Part shown: positions 23,779-31,396 of the stretch, one piece after another | Position numbering within the stretch: position 1 is the first letter of the stretch | Layout: every line of letters begins with the position of its first letter | DNA from: Deltaproteobacteria bacterium | GTDB taxonomy: Bacteria > Myxococcota > JADLHZ01 | Direction: 5' to 3' | Length of the DNA: 64,000 nucleotides | Assembly (NCBI GenBank): GCA_020848545.1 | Contig: JADLHZ010000036.1 | Coordinates: forward strand, 1-64,000 | Translations under genes and position numbers: made by a program | Notes under the pieces: generated by a model | Databases searched by the model: none | What the model was told of the DNA's origin: nothing | What the model saw: only the letters and a program-made list of their open reading frames with translations

Positions 23779-24414
23779 ATGCACCTTTCCATGCGTCTCC
23801 CTCTTCTAGTCTTCGCCTTCACGTTCATCACGTCCGTTGCGTCCGCCGGTGAGATCACCATCAGCCGCGAAGAGTTCGTCGCCGTCACCGAGCTCAAGGC
23901 GCTCAAGGAGAACCCGAAGAACGCGAAGGTCCCCGAGGCGAAGCTCAAGCAGCAGGCGAGCAAGACCGCGGGCTTGAAGCCGCAGGACTTCGACGCGGCG
24001 CAAAAGAAGATGGACGTCTTCGGCGGCGAGCTCGGCAAGAAGGCCGAAGCCGTACTGAAACAAAAGCTCGAGGCGTCGATCCTCGGCAAGCGCACCGGCA
24101 CCGTCGTCGTCGACGTCTCGCAAGCGCACGTCGTCGTCGGCGTGAGCTGGAAGCAAGGCAACGTGCTCGATCTCGAAGACGAAGCCGCGACGGTCGCGGG
24201 CATCGTCAAAGAGGAAGTGCCCTTCGTGGCGACGCTCGCCGTGTGGGCAACGGACGCCGGCGAGAAGAAAGTGTTCTCGGCGAAGATCGGCCACGCGCCG
24301 ATGCAGAACATCAACCTGGCGAAGATCAAAGACTACGCCAAGACGCGCTACATCAAGTTCTTCGAAGAGGTGAAGCGCGGCGCCGAAGCGCAAGCGGCGG
24401 ACGACAAGAAGTGA
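23779..24414 (+). CDS. Secreted hypothetical protein, 211 aa
   Basis: A signal peptide is clear (LPLLVFAFTFITSVASAG), with start ATG 23779 or ATG 23791. The mature part begins with a Lys-rich helical region (ELKALKENPKNAKV) and ends in an alpha/beta region with two strands (TVVVDVSQAHVVVGVSW). No family is recognised. The next gene starts inside its stop codon (GTGA), so it is probably functionally tied to the PqqD-HlyD protein. Confidence 0.65.
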   Translation: MHLSMRLPLLVFAFTFITSVASAGEITISREEFVAVTELKALKENPKNAKVPEAKLKQQASKTAGLKPQDFDAAQKKMDVFGGELGKKAEAVLKQKLEASILGKRTGTVVVDVSQAHVVVGVSWKQGNVLDLEDEAATVAGIVKEEVPFVATLAVWATDAGEKKVFSAKIGHAPMQNINLAKIKDYAKTRYIKFFEEVKRGAEAQAADDKK

Positions 24415-26285
24415 CCGAGCCGCGCCTCAAGTCCGACCTCAACGCGACCCGCGAGGACAAAGACGGGCGCACGTACTATCGGCTCGTCGATCCGTCGAGC
24501 GGCCGCGAGTATCGGCTCTACGAGGTCGAGTACTTCATCGCGCAGATGCTCGACGGCCAGACGCCGATCACCAAAGTGGCGGCGCGCGCGCGTGACGAGC
24601 TGAAGTTCGAGCTGTCGCCGAACGATCTCGAGCGCTTCGTGAAAGAATTGAGCGCGCTCGGCTTCTTGGCCGGCGAAGGGTCGAAGGCGCCGGCCGAGGC
24701 GATCTTGAGCGCGGACGACATCATCGAGGTGTCGGGCGGCAGCGAAGTCGACAAGATGACCGTCGAAGACGAGCTCGAGCGGCTCGTGCGGTCGGCGCTT
24801 TTACACGTCAAGCAAGGCCTCATCTCGCAAGCCCGTGACTACTTTCTCGCCGCCAAGAAGTACGCGCCGAGCGACGAGAAGGTGAACGTGATGCTCAACC
24901 ACTTGGACGTCGTCGGCGAAGACGATGGTCCGAGCGACATCGAGTATTTGTGGAAGCAAGCCGTGTCGCTCTACCCGGAGCTGACGCAAGAGATCGGCCC
25001 GCCGGGCGTCGGCGTTGCCCCAATCCCCATCGACGAAGGCAAAGACGGCATGCGCGGGGGCGGCGCGCGGGCAAAGCGGCCGGTCATGCTCATCGCCGGC
25101 GTGCTCGGCTTCGGCGCGATCGGCTTCTTGGGCTGGATGCTCGTCGGCAAGGACGCCTTCAACCCGCCGCCGGCCGTCGAGACGGACAAGGTGCGCGTGC
25201 AACGGGTGAACTTGTTCTTCGCCGGTGAAGCGGCGGACATCGCGCCGCGAAAGACTCGGCCGCTGCGCTTCGAGAAAGGCGGCCAGGCGGTCGAGGTGCT
25301 CGTGCGCGCCGGCGAGAGCGTCAAGCAAGGGCAGCCGATCGCGCGCTTGAAGCTGGCGGCGCCTGAGGAGAAGACCCTCGCCGGGCTGAGGCAAAAGCGA
25401 CAGATCGCCGAGAAATCGAGCCTGGGCCTGGCGCTCGACATCGAGAAGCTGCAGCAAGAGCTCAACAAGAGGAACGATGAGGCCGCGACGCTGAAGACGA
25501 GCGTCGACGAGCTCTCGCGCAGCGCCGGGAGCAAGCCCGCGGCCGAGAAGGCGGCGGCCAAGAAGGAGCTCACGGCCCAGAAGAAGAAGCAGGCGGCGTT
25601 GAAGAAAGACCTCGCCGCGCTGAAGAAGAAGCTCGCCACGCCGCAAAAGGCGCTGGCCAAGCAACAGAAGGCGTTCGAAGCGTCGAAGAGCGCCGAGATG
25701 GCCTTCGTCGCCAAGCAGAGCGCGTACTTCTTGCGCGCGCCCGAGGACGGCGTGGTGACGAAGATCGGCATCGATCCTCCGACCAAGGTCGACGACAAGA
25801 CGATGATCGCGGTGCTCGCTGATCCGAGCGCGGTGCACGTGCGCTTTCGCCTCGACGACGGCCGCCTGCGTGGCCTGCAGAAGGATCAAAAGGTGCGCTT
25901 GTTCGTGGGCGACACGGTTTATCCTGACGCGTTCATCGCCGCGAGCGACGACAAAGGGGTGACCGTCGAGGCGACCGACGCCGACGGCGAGCTCGGGCGT
26001 GCCGATAAAGCGAAGGTGCGGCTCGTGCGCGAGACGATCGAGAACGCGCTGGTCGTCCCCGCCGCGGCGCGGGTAGCCGAGAACGCGGCCTACGTCGTCG
26101 ACCACGAGTATGCGGTGCGCCGCAACGTGGAGTGGGTCGAGGTGCGCGGCAAAGAAGCGATCGCGAGGAAGGGCTTGCAGGCGGGCGAGCTCGTCGTCGT
26201 CGGGCCTGCGCAGACGGTGAGCGGGTTCAGCGACGAGCGGGTGCGGGTGCAGCTCAGCGGACGCTCGGCGGAGGCAGCGCAGTGA
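24411..26285 (+). CDS. PqqD-like domain fused to HlyD-type membrane fusion protein
   Basis: 624 aa. The N-terminal 85 residues (RTYYRLVDPSSGREYRLYEV, QMLDGQTPITKVAARAR) resemble the PqqD winged-helix peptide-binding domain. A TPR-like helical stretch, a membrane helix near residues 222-245, and a HlyD arrangement follow: a barrel-sandwich half (RFEKGGQAVEVLVRAGESVK), a long Lys/Ala-rich coiled coil (about 330-430), the second half (YFLRAPEDGVVTKIGI) and a beta-barrel. HlyD proteins link inner-membrane transporters to the outer membrane. No ABC transporter or outer-membrane channel gene is adjacent. The GTG start overlaps the upstream stop. Confidence 0.72.
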   Translation: MTEPRLKSDLNATREDKDGRTYYRLVDPSSGREYRLYEVEYFIAQMLDGQTPITKVAARARDELKFELSPNDLERFVKELSALGFLAGEGSKAPAEAILSADDIIEVSGGSEVDKMTVEDELERLVRSALLHVKQGLISQARDYFLAAKKYAPSDEKVNVMLNHLDVVGEDDGPSDIEYLWKQAVSLYPELTQEIGPPGVGVAPIPIDEGKDGMRGGGARAKRPVMLIAGVLGFGAIGFLGWMLVGKDAFNPPPAVETDKVRVQRVNLFFAGEAADIAPRKTRPLRFEKGGQAVEVLVRAGESVKQGQPIARLKLAAPEEKTLAGLRQKRQIAEKSSLGLALDIEKLQQELNKRNDEAATLKTSVDELSRSAGSKPAAEKAAAKKELTAQKKKQAALKKDLAALKKKLATPQKALAKQQKAFEASKSAEMAFVAKQSAYFLRAPEDGVVTKIGIDPPTKVDDKTMIAVLADPSAVHVRFRLDDGRLRGLQKDQKVRLFVGDTVYPDAFIAASDDKGVTVEATDADGELGRADKAKVRLVRETIENALVVPAAARVAENAAYVVDHEYAVRRNVEWVEVRGKEAIARKGLQAGELVVVGPAQTVSGFSDERVRVQLSGRSAEAAQ

Positions 26286-26665
26286 CCGCGACGCTGCCGG
26301 AGCAAGAGCTCGCGCAGTTCTTCCGCGTCCCGATCTTCATGCCCGTCGACTATGACGGCCGGCCGATGCTGATGACCGCGCGCCTCGCGAACTTGAGCCA
26401 GAACGGCTGCTTCATCGCCACGCCGTCACCGCTGGCGGTCGGGACGAAGATCGAGCTGCGCTTTCAACTTCCCGGCGTGCGCGAGCTCATCGTCGTCTCG
26501 TGCACCGTGCGTTGGTCGCGCGGCAGCCCGCAATCGCAGCGGCCGGTCGGCGGGCGGGCGCTCGGCATGGGGCTCGAGTTCGACGGGCTCAGCCGCGCGC
26601 AGCGGACGCACATCAAGAGCTTCATCCGCCGCTTCATCACCGAGATGCGCGCGCGTAAGTCGTAG
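26282..26665 (+). CDS. PilZ domain protein
   Basis: 127 aa, one PilZ-type beta-barrel: RVPIFMPVDYDGR, then ANLSQNGCFIATPSPLAVG, then GMGLEFDGLSRAQRTHIKSF. The DxSxxG motif of c-di-GMP-binding PilZ is modified here to NLSQNG, and the RxxxR motif is not evident, so c-di-GMP binding is uncertain, as in the myxobacterial TIGR02266-like PilZ subgroup. The GTG start overlaps the PqqD-HlyD stop. The 3' end overlaps convergent cinA by 29 bases. Confidence 0.8.
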   Translation: MTATLPEQELAQFFRVPIFMPVDYDGRPMLMTARLANLSQNGCFIATPSPLAVGTKIELRFQLPGVRELIVVSCTVRWSRGSPQSQRPVGGRALGMGLEFDGLSRAQRTHIKSFIRRFITEMRARKS

Positions 26666-27872
26666 CGATCTTGAGGGCGGTGTACGCCGCCATCCGCTGA
26701 ATCCGAAAGCGATCGCCGCGAAACTGCAGCTCGTGCGGAGTCGTGCCTGCGGCCGTCGCGAGCGCGATGTGCACGAGGCCCACGGGCTTCTCGGCGCTGC
26801 CGCCGGTCGGGCCCGCGATGCCGGTGATCGCGACGGCGAGATCGCTGCCGAAGACGTGGCGCGCGCCTTCGGCCATGGCCTTGGCGACCGGTGCGCTGAC
26901 GGCGCCGTGCTCTTCGATGAGCCCGTTCGGCACGCGCAGGAGCGTGGTCTTGGCTGAGTTCGCGTAGGTGACGGCGGCGCCGATGAAGTAATCGCTCGCC
27001 GGCTGCTCGGTGAGGAGCTGCGAGAGGAGGCCGCCGGTGCAGCTCTCGGCGAGCGCGAGCGTCAGCTTCTTTTCGCGGAAGATCTGCGCGGCGAAGTCGA
27101 TGACGCTCCCGGGGCCTTCACCGAAGATCCACGGCGCCAGGATCTTCCGGACCACGGCGCTCGCTTTTTCGGCGCGCTGCTTCGCGTCGTCCTCGTCGCT
27201 GCCCTTGGCGAGCACCTTCACTTCGATCTCGGGAAAGTGCGCGCGGTAGCCGATGGTCACGCCCGGATGCGCCGCTTCGACGCCGTCGAGCATCAGGCCG
27301 ACTTCGCTCTCGGGCTTGCCGAGCACGACGAAGCGGTGCTGATGCGACTGGCGCGGGCTCAGCGCCTGGATCCGCGGCACCACTTGGTCGTCGAACATCG
27401 GCTTCATCTCGCGTGGCACGCCCGGCATCACGAACGCGCGCGCTTTGCCCAAGGCGATCTCGAAGCCCGGCGCCGTGCCGTAGGGGTTCGGCAGCACCGA
27501 AGAACCCTTGGGAAAATCGGCCTGCTTCTTGTTGTTCTCGGCCATCGCGCGGCCGAAGCGGCGGAATTTTTCTTCGAGCTCCTCGAGCTGCTTCTCGTCG
27601 CGCACGAGCGGGACGCCGGCGTGCTTGGCGAACGCTTCGGTCGTGAGATCGTCGGTCGTGGGACCGAGGCCGCCGGTCGACACGATGACGCCGTGGTCTC
27701 TGACGAGCGTCGAGAGCGATTCGCCGATGCGCGGGATGTCGTCATCGCAACAGTCGATGCGGGTGACCTCGAAGCCGAGCTCGGTCAAGCGAGTGGCCAG
27801 CCAGCTCGCGTTCGTGTTCGTGAGCTCGCCGCGGGTGAGCTCGGTGCCGATCGACAGGATCGCTGCGCGCAT
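26637..27872 (-). CDS. cinA: CinA-like NMN deamidase / competence-damage protein
   Basis: 411 aa. The N-terminal molybdopterin-binding-like domain (AILSIGTELTRGELTNTNAS, STGGLGPTTDDLTTEAFA, MPGVPREMKPMF) and the C-terminal amidase domain (TLALAESCTGGLLSQLLTE, VAITGIAGPTGGSAEKPVGL) are both complete. Family members hydrolyse NMN to NaMN in pyridine-nucleotide salvage, and many also act as ADP-ribose pyrophosphatases. The start is ATG 27872. It is divergent from the AAA ATPase gene. Confidence 0.93.
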   Translation of the reverse strand: MRAAILSIGTELTRGELTNTNASWLATRLTELGFEVTRIDCCDDDIPRIGESLSTLVRDHGVIVSTGGLGPTTDDLTTEAFAKHAGVPLVRDEKQLEELEEKFRRFGRAMAENNKKQADFPKGSSVLPNPYGTAPGFEIALGKARAFVMPGVPREMKPMFDDQVVPRIQALSPRQSHQHRFVVLGKPESEVGLMLDGVEAAHPGVTIGYRAHFPEIEVKVLAKGSDEDDAKQRAEKASAVVRKILAPWIFGEGPGSVIDFAAQIFREKKLTLALAESCTGGLLSQLLTEQPASDYFIGAAVTYANSAKTTLLRVPNGLIEEHGAVSAPVAKAMAEGARHVFGSDLAVAITGIAGPTGGSAEKPVGLVHIALATAAGTTPHELQFRGDRFRIQRMAAYTALKIATTYARASR

Positions 27873-27919
27873 ACGCCGGTCGTAGCAGAGCGCGCGCGAT
27901 GGTGCTACGCCCGCCGGCG

Positions 27920-29173
27920 ATGGACGACGCCACCTTGACCTCGCTCCGCGCCGCGCTCGCCGCAACGCCGACGAACAAAGAGCTGACGAAGGTGATCGTC
28001 ACGGCGCTCAGGGAGCGGGGCGAAGGCGCCCTCGCGTTGCTCGTGGAAGACGACGCGGTCACGCTGGTGCTTCGCGCGCGAGTCCTCGGAGCGCTCGGCC
28101 GCGGCAAGGAAGCGCTCGCGGCCTACGACGCCGCCGTCGCGAAGAACGGCGCGCTCGAAGACATGGATCTGCGCGCGCAGCTCGGGGCGACGGTGCGCGA
28201 GGTCTCGAGCATCGGCGATCGGCCACTCAGTGAAAAACAACGCTTGCGCGTCATCTCCAACGACGACACCGACGCCCCCGAGGTGACACGGCTGCTGCAT
28301 CCGGACGCCAAGAAGGTCACCTTCAAAGACGTCGGCGGCCTCGACGACGTGAAGAAGCAGATCGAGCGGCGGATCATCATGCCGTTTCAAAAGCCCTCGC
28401 TCTTTCAAAAGTTCAAGAAGCGAACGGGAGGGGGCATCTTGCTCTACGGTCCGCCGGGCTGCGGCAAGACGCTGCTCGCGCGCGCGACCGCGGGCGAGTG
28501 CAACGCGAGCTTCTTCAACGTGGCCATCCACGACATCTTGGACATGTACATCGGCGAGTCCGAGCGAAAGCTGCATGCGATCTTCGACAAGGCTCGCGCA
28601 TCGCTGCCCGCGGTGCTCTTCTTCGACGAGATCGAAGCGCTCGCAGGGAAGCGCCAGCACACGCGTGAGGCGACGAGCGCGAAGCTCGTGAGCCAGTTCC
28701 TCGCCGAGATGGACGGCTTCGCGCAGAACAACGGCGGCGTCTTGATCCTCGGCGCGACGAACGTGCCGTGGGCGGTCGATCCCGCGTTTCGCCGGCCGGG
28801 CCGCTTCGACCGCGTGCTCTTCGTGCCGCCGCCCGATGCACCGGCGCGGGAGTCGATCCTCACGCTGCTCTTGAGCGGCCGGCCGAGCGAGAGGATCGAC
28901 ACGCGTGCGGTGGCGCAAAAGACCGCGGGCTTCTCGGGCGCCGACCTCGAGCACTTGATCGAGACGGCGAGCGACGAAGCGATCGAAGCGTCGCTCGGCG
29001 GCGGCAGGGAAGTGCCGATCACGCAAGCGCACATGGACGCGGCGCTGAAGGACACGAAGGCGACGACGCTCGAGTGGCTGACGACCGCGCGCAATTACGC
29101 CCGCTACGCGAACGAAGGCGGGCAGTACGACGATGTGCTCGCCTTCTTGAAGGCGAACGGGCGCGACGCGTGA
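27920..29173 (+). CDS. AAA ATPase of the Cdc48/FtsH-like class with helical N-terminal domain
   Basis: 417 aa. Residues 1-110 are TPR-like helices. One AAA module follows: Walker A GPPGCGKT (177-184), Walker B LFFDEIEAL near 236, the second region of homology RRPGRFDRVLFV, and the C-terminal lid (GFSGADLEHLIETA). This is the classic AAA group of protein-remodelling ATPases (spastin/Vps4-like single-ring forms). No protease domain is present. ATG 27920 is preferred; ATG 27899 is possible. It overlaps the following membrane protein gene by 4 bases. Confidence 0.85.
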   Translation: MDDATLTSLRAALAATPTNKELTKVIVTALRERGEGALALLVEDDAVTLVLRARVLGALGRGKEALAAYDAAVAKNGALEDMDLRAQLGATVREVSSIGDRPLSEKQRLRVISNDDTDAPEVTRLLHPDAKKVTFKDVGGLDDVKKQIERRIIMPFQKPSLFQKFKKRTGGGILLYGPPGCGKTLLARATAGECNASFFNVAIHDILDMYIGESERKLHAIFDKARASLPAVLFFDEIEALAGKRQHTREATSAKLVSQFLAEMDGFAQNNGGVLILGATNVPWAVDPAFRRPGRFDRVLFVPPPDAPARESILTLLLSGRPSERIDTRAVAQKTAGFSGADLEHLIETASDEAIEASLGGGREVPITQAHMDAALKDTKATTLEWLTTARNYARYANEGGQYDDVLAFLKANGRDA

Positions 29174-29640
29174 GCTATCGCGTTCCCGATGAGCCGCAGC
29201 CCGGCGCGCTCGCGGCGTATGCGGTCAATCCGTTTTGGCCGTTTCTGGCGATGATGCTCGGCGGCACCTGGGTGGGCTTGCCGTGGTTCGTCTTCAACGG
29301 CCGCGCGATCGGCAGCGCCACGAAGACGCGTGAGACTTTGCTGGCGATCGTCATGCCGCTCGCCGCGTTGGCCCTCGCGTTCGTCGGGCTCGTTTACATC
29401 CAGCAAGCGGACTTGCCGAAGCGCGCCGCGCACTACTTGTTCGTGCTGGTCACGGCGTTGAAGCTCGGCTGCGGCTACTGGCTGTACCTGCACCAATCGC
29501 GGAGCTTCGAGATCTACGAGTACTTCGGCGGCAAGGTGCGCCAAGGGATGATCTTCGTCATCGCCGGATCCGTGCTGCGAACGGTGGTCGTGCAGGCGGC
29601 GTTCGACGCGTCGGTCTGGCTCGGGATCTTGGTGATGTGA
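29170..29640 (+). CDS. Integral membrane protein, 156 aa, unknown
   Basis: Four hydrophobic helices are visible (around FWPFLAMMLGGTWVGLPWF, AIVMPLAALALAFVGLVYI, YLFVLVTALKLGCGYWLYL, and the last residues). No known family is recognised. GTG 29170 overlaps the AAA ATPase stop, and its own stop overlaps the TPR gene start, so the three genes form a tightly coupled unit. Confidence 0.65.
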   Translation: MSYRVPDEPQPGALAAYAVNPFWPFLAMMLGGTWVGLPWFVFNGRAIGSATKTRETLLAIVMPLAALALAFVGLVYIQQADLPKRAAHYLFVLVTALKLGCGYWLYLHQSRSFEIYEYFGGKVRQGMIFVIAGSVLRTVVVQAAFDASVWLGILVM

Positions 29641-30566
29641 TGGACGGCGAGATCCTGCGCTGGATGACCCTCGGCGAAGCGGCGTTGGAGCGCGGGCAAG
29701 CGCAGGCGGCGATCGACGCGTTTCGCCGGGTGCTCACGATCGATCCGAACGAGCCGCGCGCGCACGCGATGATGGCGCTGTCGTTGTTGCGCATGAAGCG
29801 CGTGGGCGCGGCGCTGCTCGAGGCGAGGGCGGCGCTCGTCGCGGCGCCCGAGGATCAGCTCGTTCACATCGTGATGGGCTGGGTGCTCATCGCGCACAAC
29901 AAGGCGAAGGCGGCGAAGCAGAGCTTCGAGTCGGCGCGCGCGCTAGATCCTGCGAGCGTGGAGGCGCTGCGCGGGCTCGCGGCGGTCGAGCGGCACGGAG
30001 GGCGCTACGCCGAGGCGATTCGCTTGCTCGAAAAGGCGCGAGACCTGTCCGCCGACGATCCCGACGTGTTCGTCGATCTCGGCGAGGTGCACTTGGAGGC
30101 CGGGCGCGCTTCGGAGGCGGCGACGTGCGCGAAGATCGCGCTGCAAGCCGCGCCCGAGCACGGCGGCGCGCTCGTGTTGATGGGCCACGCCCTGTTGCGC
30201 AACGGCGATGTCAAAGGTGCGCGTGAGCATGCGGTGTGGGCGCTGCAGTCGGACCCGACGGCGGCGGCGCCGATTGAGCTCTTCTGCGCGATCAAAGCCC
30301 GCGAGAGCTTCTGGCTCGGCTTTTGGTTCCGCTGGAACGCGTGGATGAGCACCTTCGGCCCGCGCGCGATGTTGATCCTGCTCATCGCGTACATGCTGCA
30401 GCGCTTCTTGGTGCTCGGGCTCGAGGACGTGGGCCAGCAGCCGATGAGTGAGCTCGTGCGCTACGGGTGGCTCGGCTTCTGCGTCTACACGTGGGTGGCG
30501 CCGGGGATGTTTCGGAAGATGATCGAGAAGGAGCTGGATGCCGTGCAGCTGCGGCGCGATTTTTAG
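29640..30566 (+). CDS. TPR-repeat membrane protein, 308 aa
   Basis: At least five tetratricopeptide units occupy residues about 1-215 (for example GEAALERGQAQAAIDAFRRV, ALDPASVEALRGLAAVERHG, VFVDLGEVHLEAGRASEAAT). The C-terminal part contains membrane helices (FGPRAMLILLIAYMLQRFLV and the region after YGWLGFCVYTWVAPG). TPR domains mediate protein contacts. It starts at the ATG overlapping the upstream stop (TGATG). The 3' end overlaps uppS by 4 bases, convergently. Confidence 0.75.
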   Translation: MDGEILRWMTLGEAALERGQAQAAIDAFRRVLTIDPNEPRAHAMMALSLLRMKRVGAALLEARAALVAAPEDQLVHIVMGWVLIAHNKAKAAKQSFESARALDPASVEALRGLAAVERHGGRYAEAIRLLEKARDLSADDPDVFVDLGEVHLEAGRASEAATCAKIALQAAPEHGGALVLMGHALLRNGDVKGAREHAVWALQSDPTAAAPIELFCAIKARESFWLGFWFRWNAWMSTFGPRAMLILLIAYMLQRFLVLGLEDVGQQPMSELVRYGWLGFCVYTWVAPGMFRKMIEKELDAVQLRRDF

Positions 30567-31333
30567 CGCCCGTACCTCCGCTGCCGCTGATGATACGACC
30601 TCAGCGCCCGCAGAAAATCGATCGCGCGAAACGCCGGCCAGTACGTATCGCAGAAGTAGTACTCGCTGTGCGCGCTCTGCCAGAGCATGAAGCCGGAGAG
30701 GCGCACTTCGCCGCTCGTCCGAATGATGAGATCCGGATGCGGCACGTGCGCGGTGTAGAGATACGGCTCGATCGACTCCGGCGTCAGCGCCGCGGCGATC
30801 TGCTCCGGTCGGTCGCCGCGCGCGAGGGCAGCGACGAAGCAGCGTCTGAACGCATCGACAATCTCCTCGCGGCCGCCGTAGGCGATGCCGATGTTCAACG
30901 TGCGCCACGTGTACTGGCGCGTCGCGGACTCGACTTCGTTCAACGCGGCGCGCACCGAATCCGGCAGGAGCTCTGTGCGCCCGATCGCCCGCACCCGCGT
31001 CTCGGTGTCGTGGATGCGCGGGTTCGTCGCGAGCGCGCGCAGGCGTTCTTCGAAGAGGGTCATCAGGCCCGAAACTTCGGCGGCGCTGCGCGTGAAGTTG
31101 TCGACGGAGAACGCCCACACCGTGACGATGCGAATCTTCAAGCGTTCGCACCACGTGAGCACATCGTCGAGCTTGTCGGCTCCTCGGGCATGCCCATCGT
31201 GGACGGCCGTGCCTTGCTCGCGCGCGAAGCGGCGGTTGCCGTCGAGCACGATGCCGATGTGCTCGGGCATGCGCCAGGCGTGCGCTTCGTTCCAGAGGCG
31301 GTCTTCGTAGAGGCGGTACAGCGTCGATTTCAT
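30563..31333 (-). CDS. uppS: Isoprenyl transferase (undecaprenyl diphosphate synthase family)
   Basis: 256 aa. Cis-prenyltransferase signatures are complete: HIGIVLDGNRRFAREQG (catalytic Asp), GADKLDDVLTWCERL, TVWAFSVDNFTR, then PDLIIRTSGEVRLSGFMLWQ and SEYYFCDTYWPAF. It condenses IPP onto an allylic diphosphate to give the lipid carrier for peptidoglycan and other glycans. The gene stands alone here, without the usual frr or cdsA neighbours, so a second copy elsewhere is possible. Confidence 0.93.
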   Translation of the reverse strand: MKSTLYRLYEDRLWNEAHAWRMPEHIGIVLDGNRRFAREQGTAVHDGHARGADKLDDVLTWCERLKIRIVTVWAFSVDNFTRSAAEVSGLMTLFEERLRALATNPRIHDTETRVRAIGRTELLPDSVRAALNEVESATRQYTWRTLNIGIAYGGREEIVDAFRRCFVAALARGDRPEQIAAALTPESIEPYLYTAHVPHPDLIIRTSGEVRLSGFMLWQSAHSEYYFCDTYWPAFRAIDFLRALRSYHQRQRRYGR

Positions 31334-31396
31334 GGGTCGAGGAGACCGCGCGCCAGTGCAGGGGCGATGGAGATGGGGTGCGGAAGTCGTGCAAAG

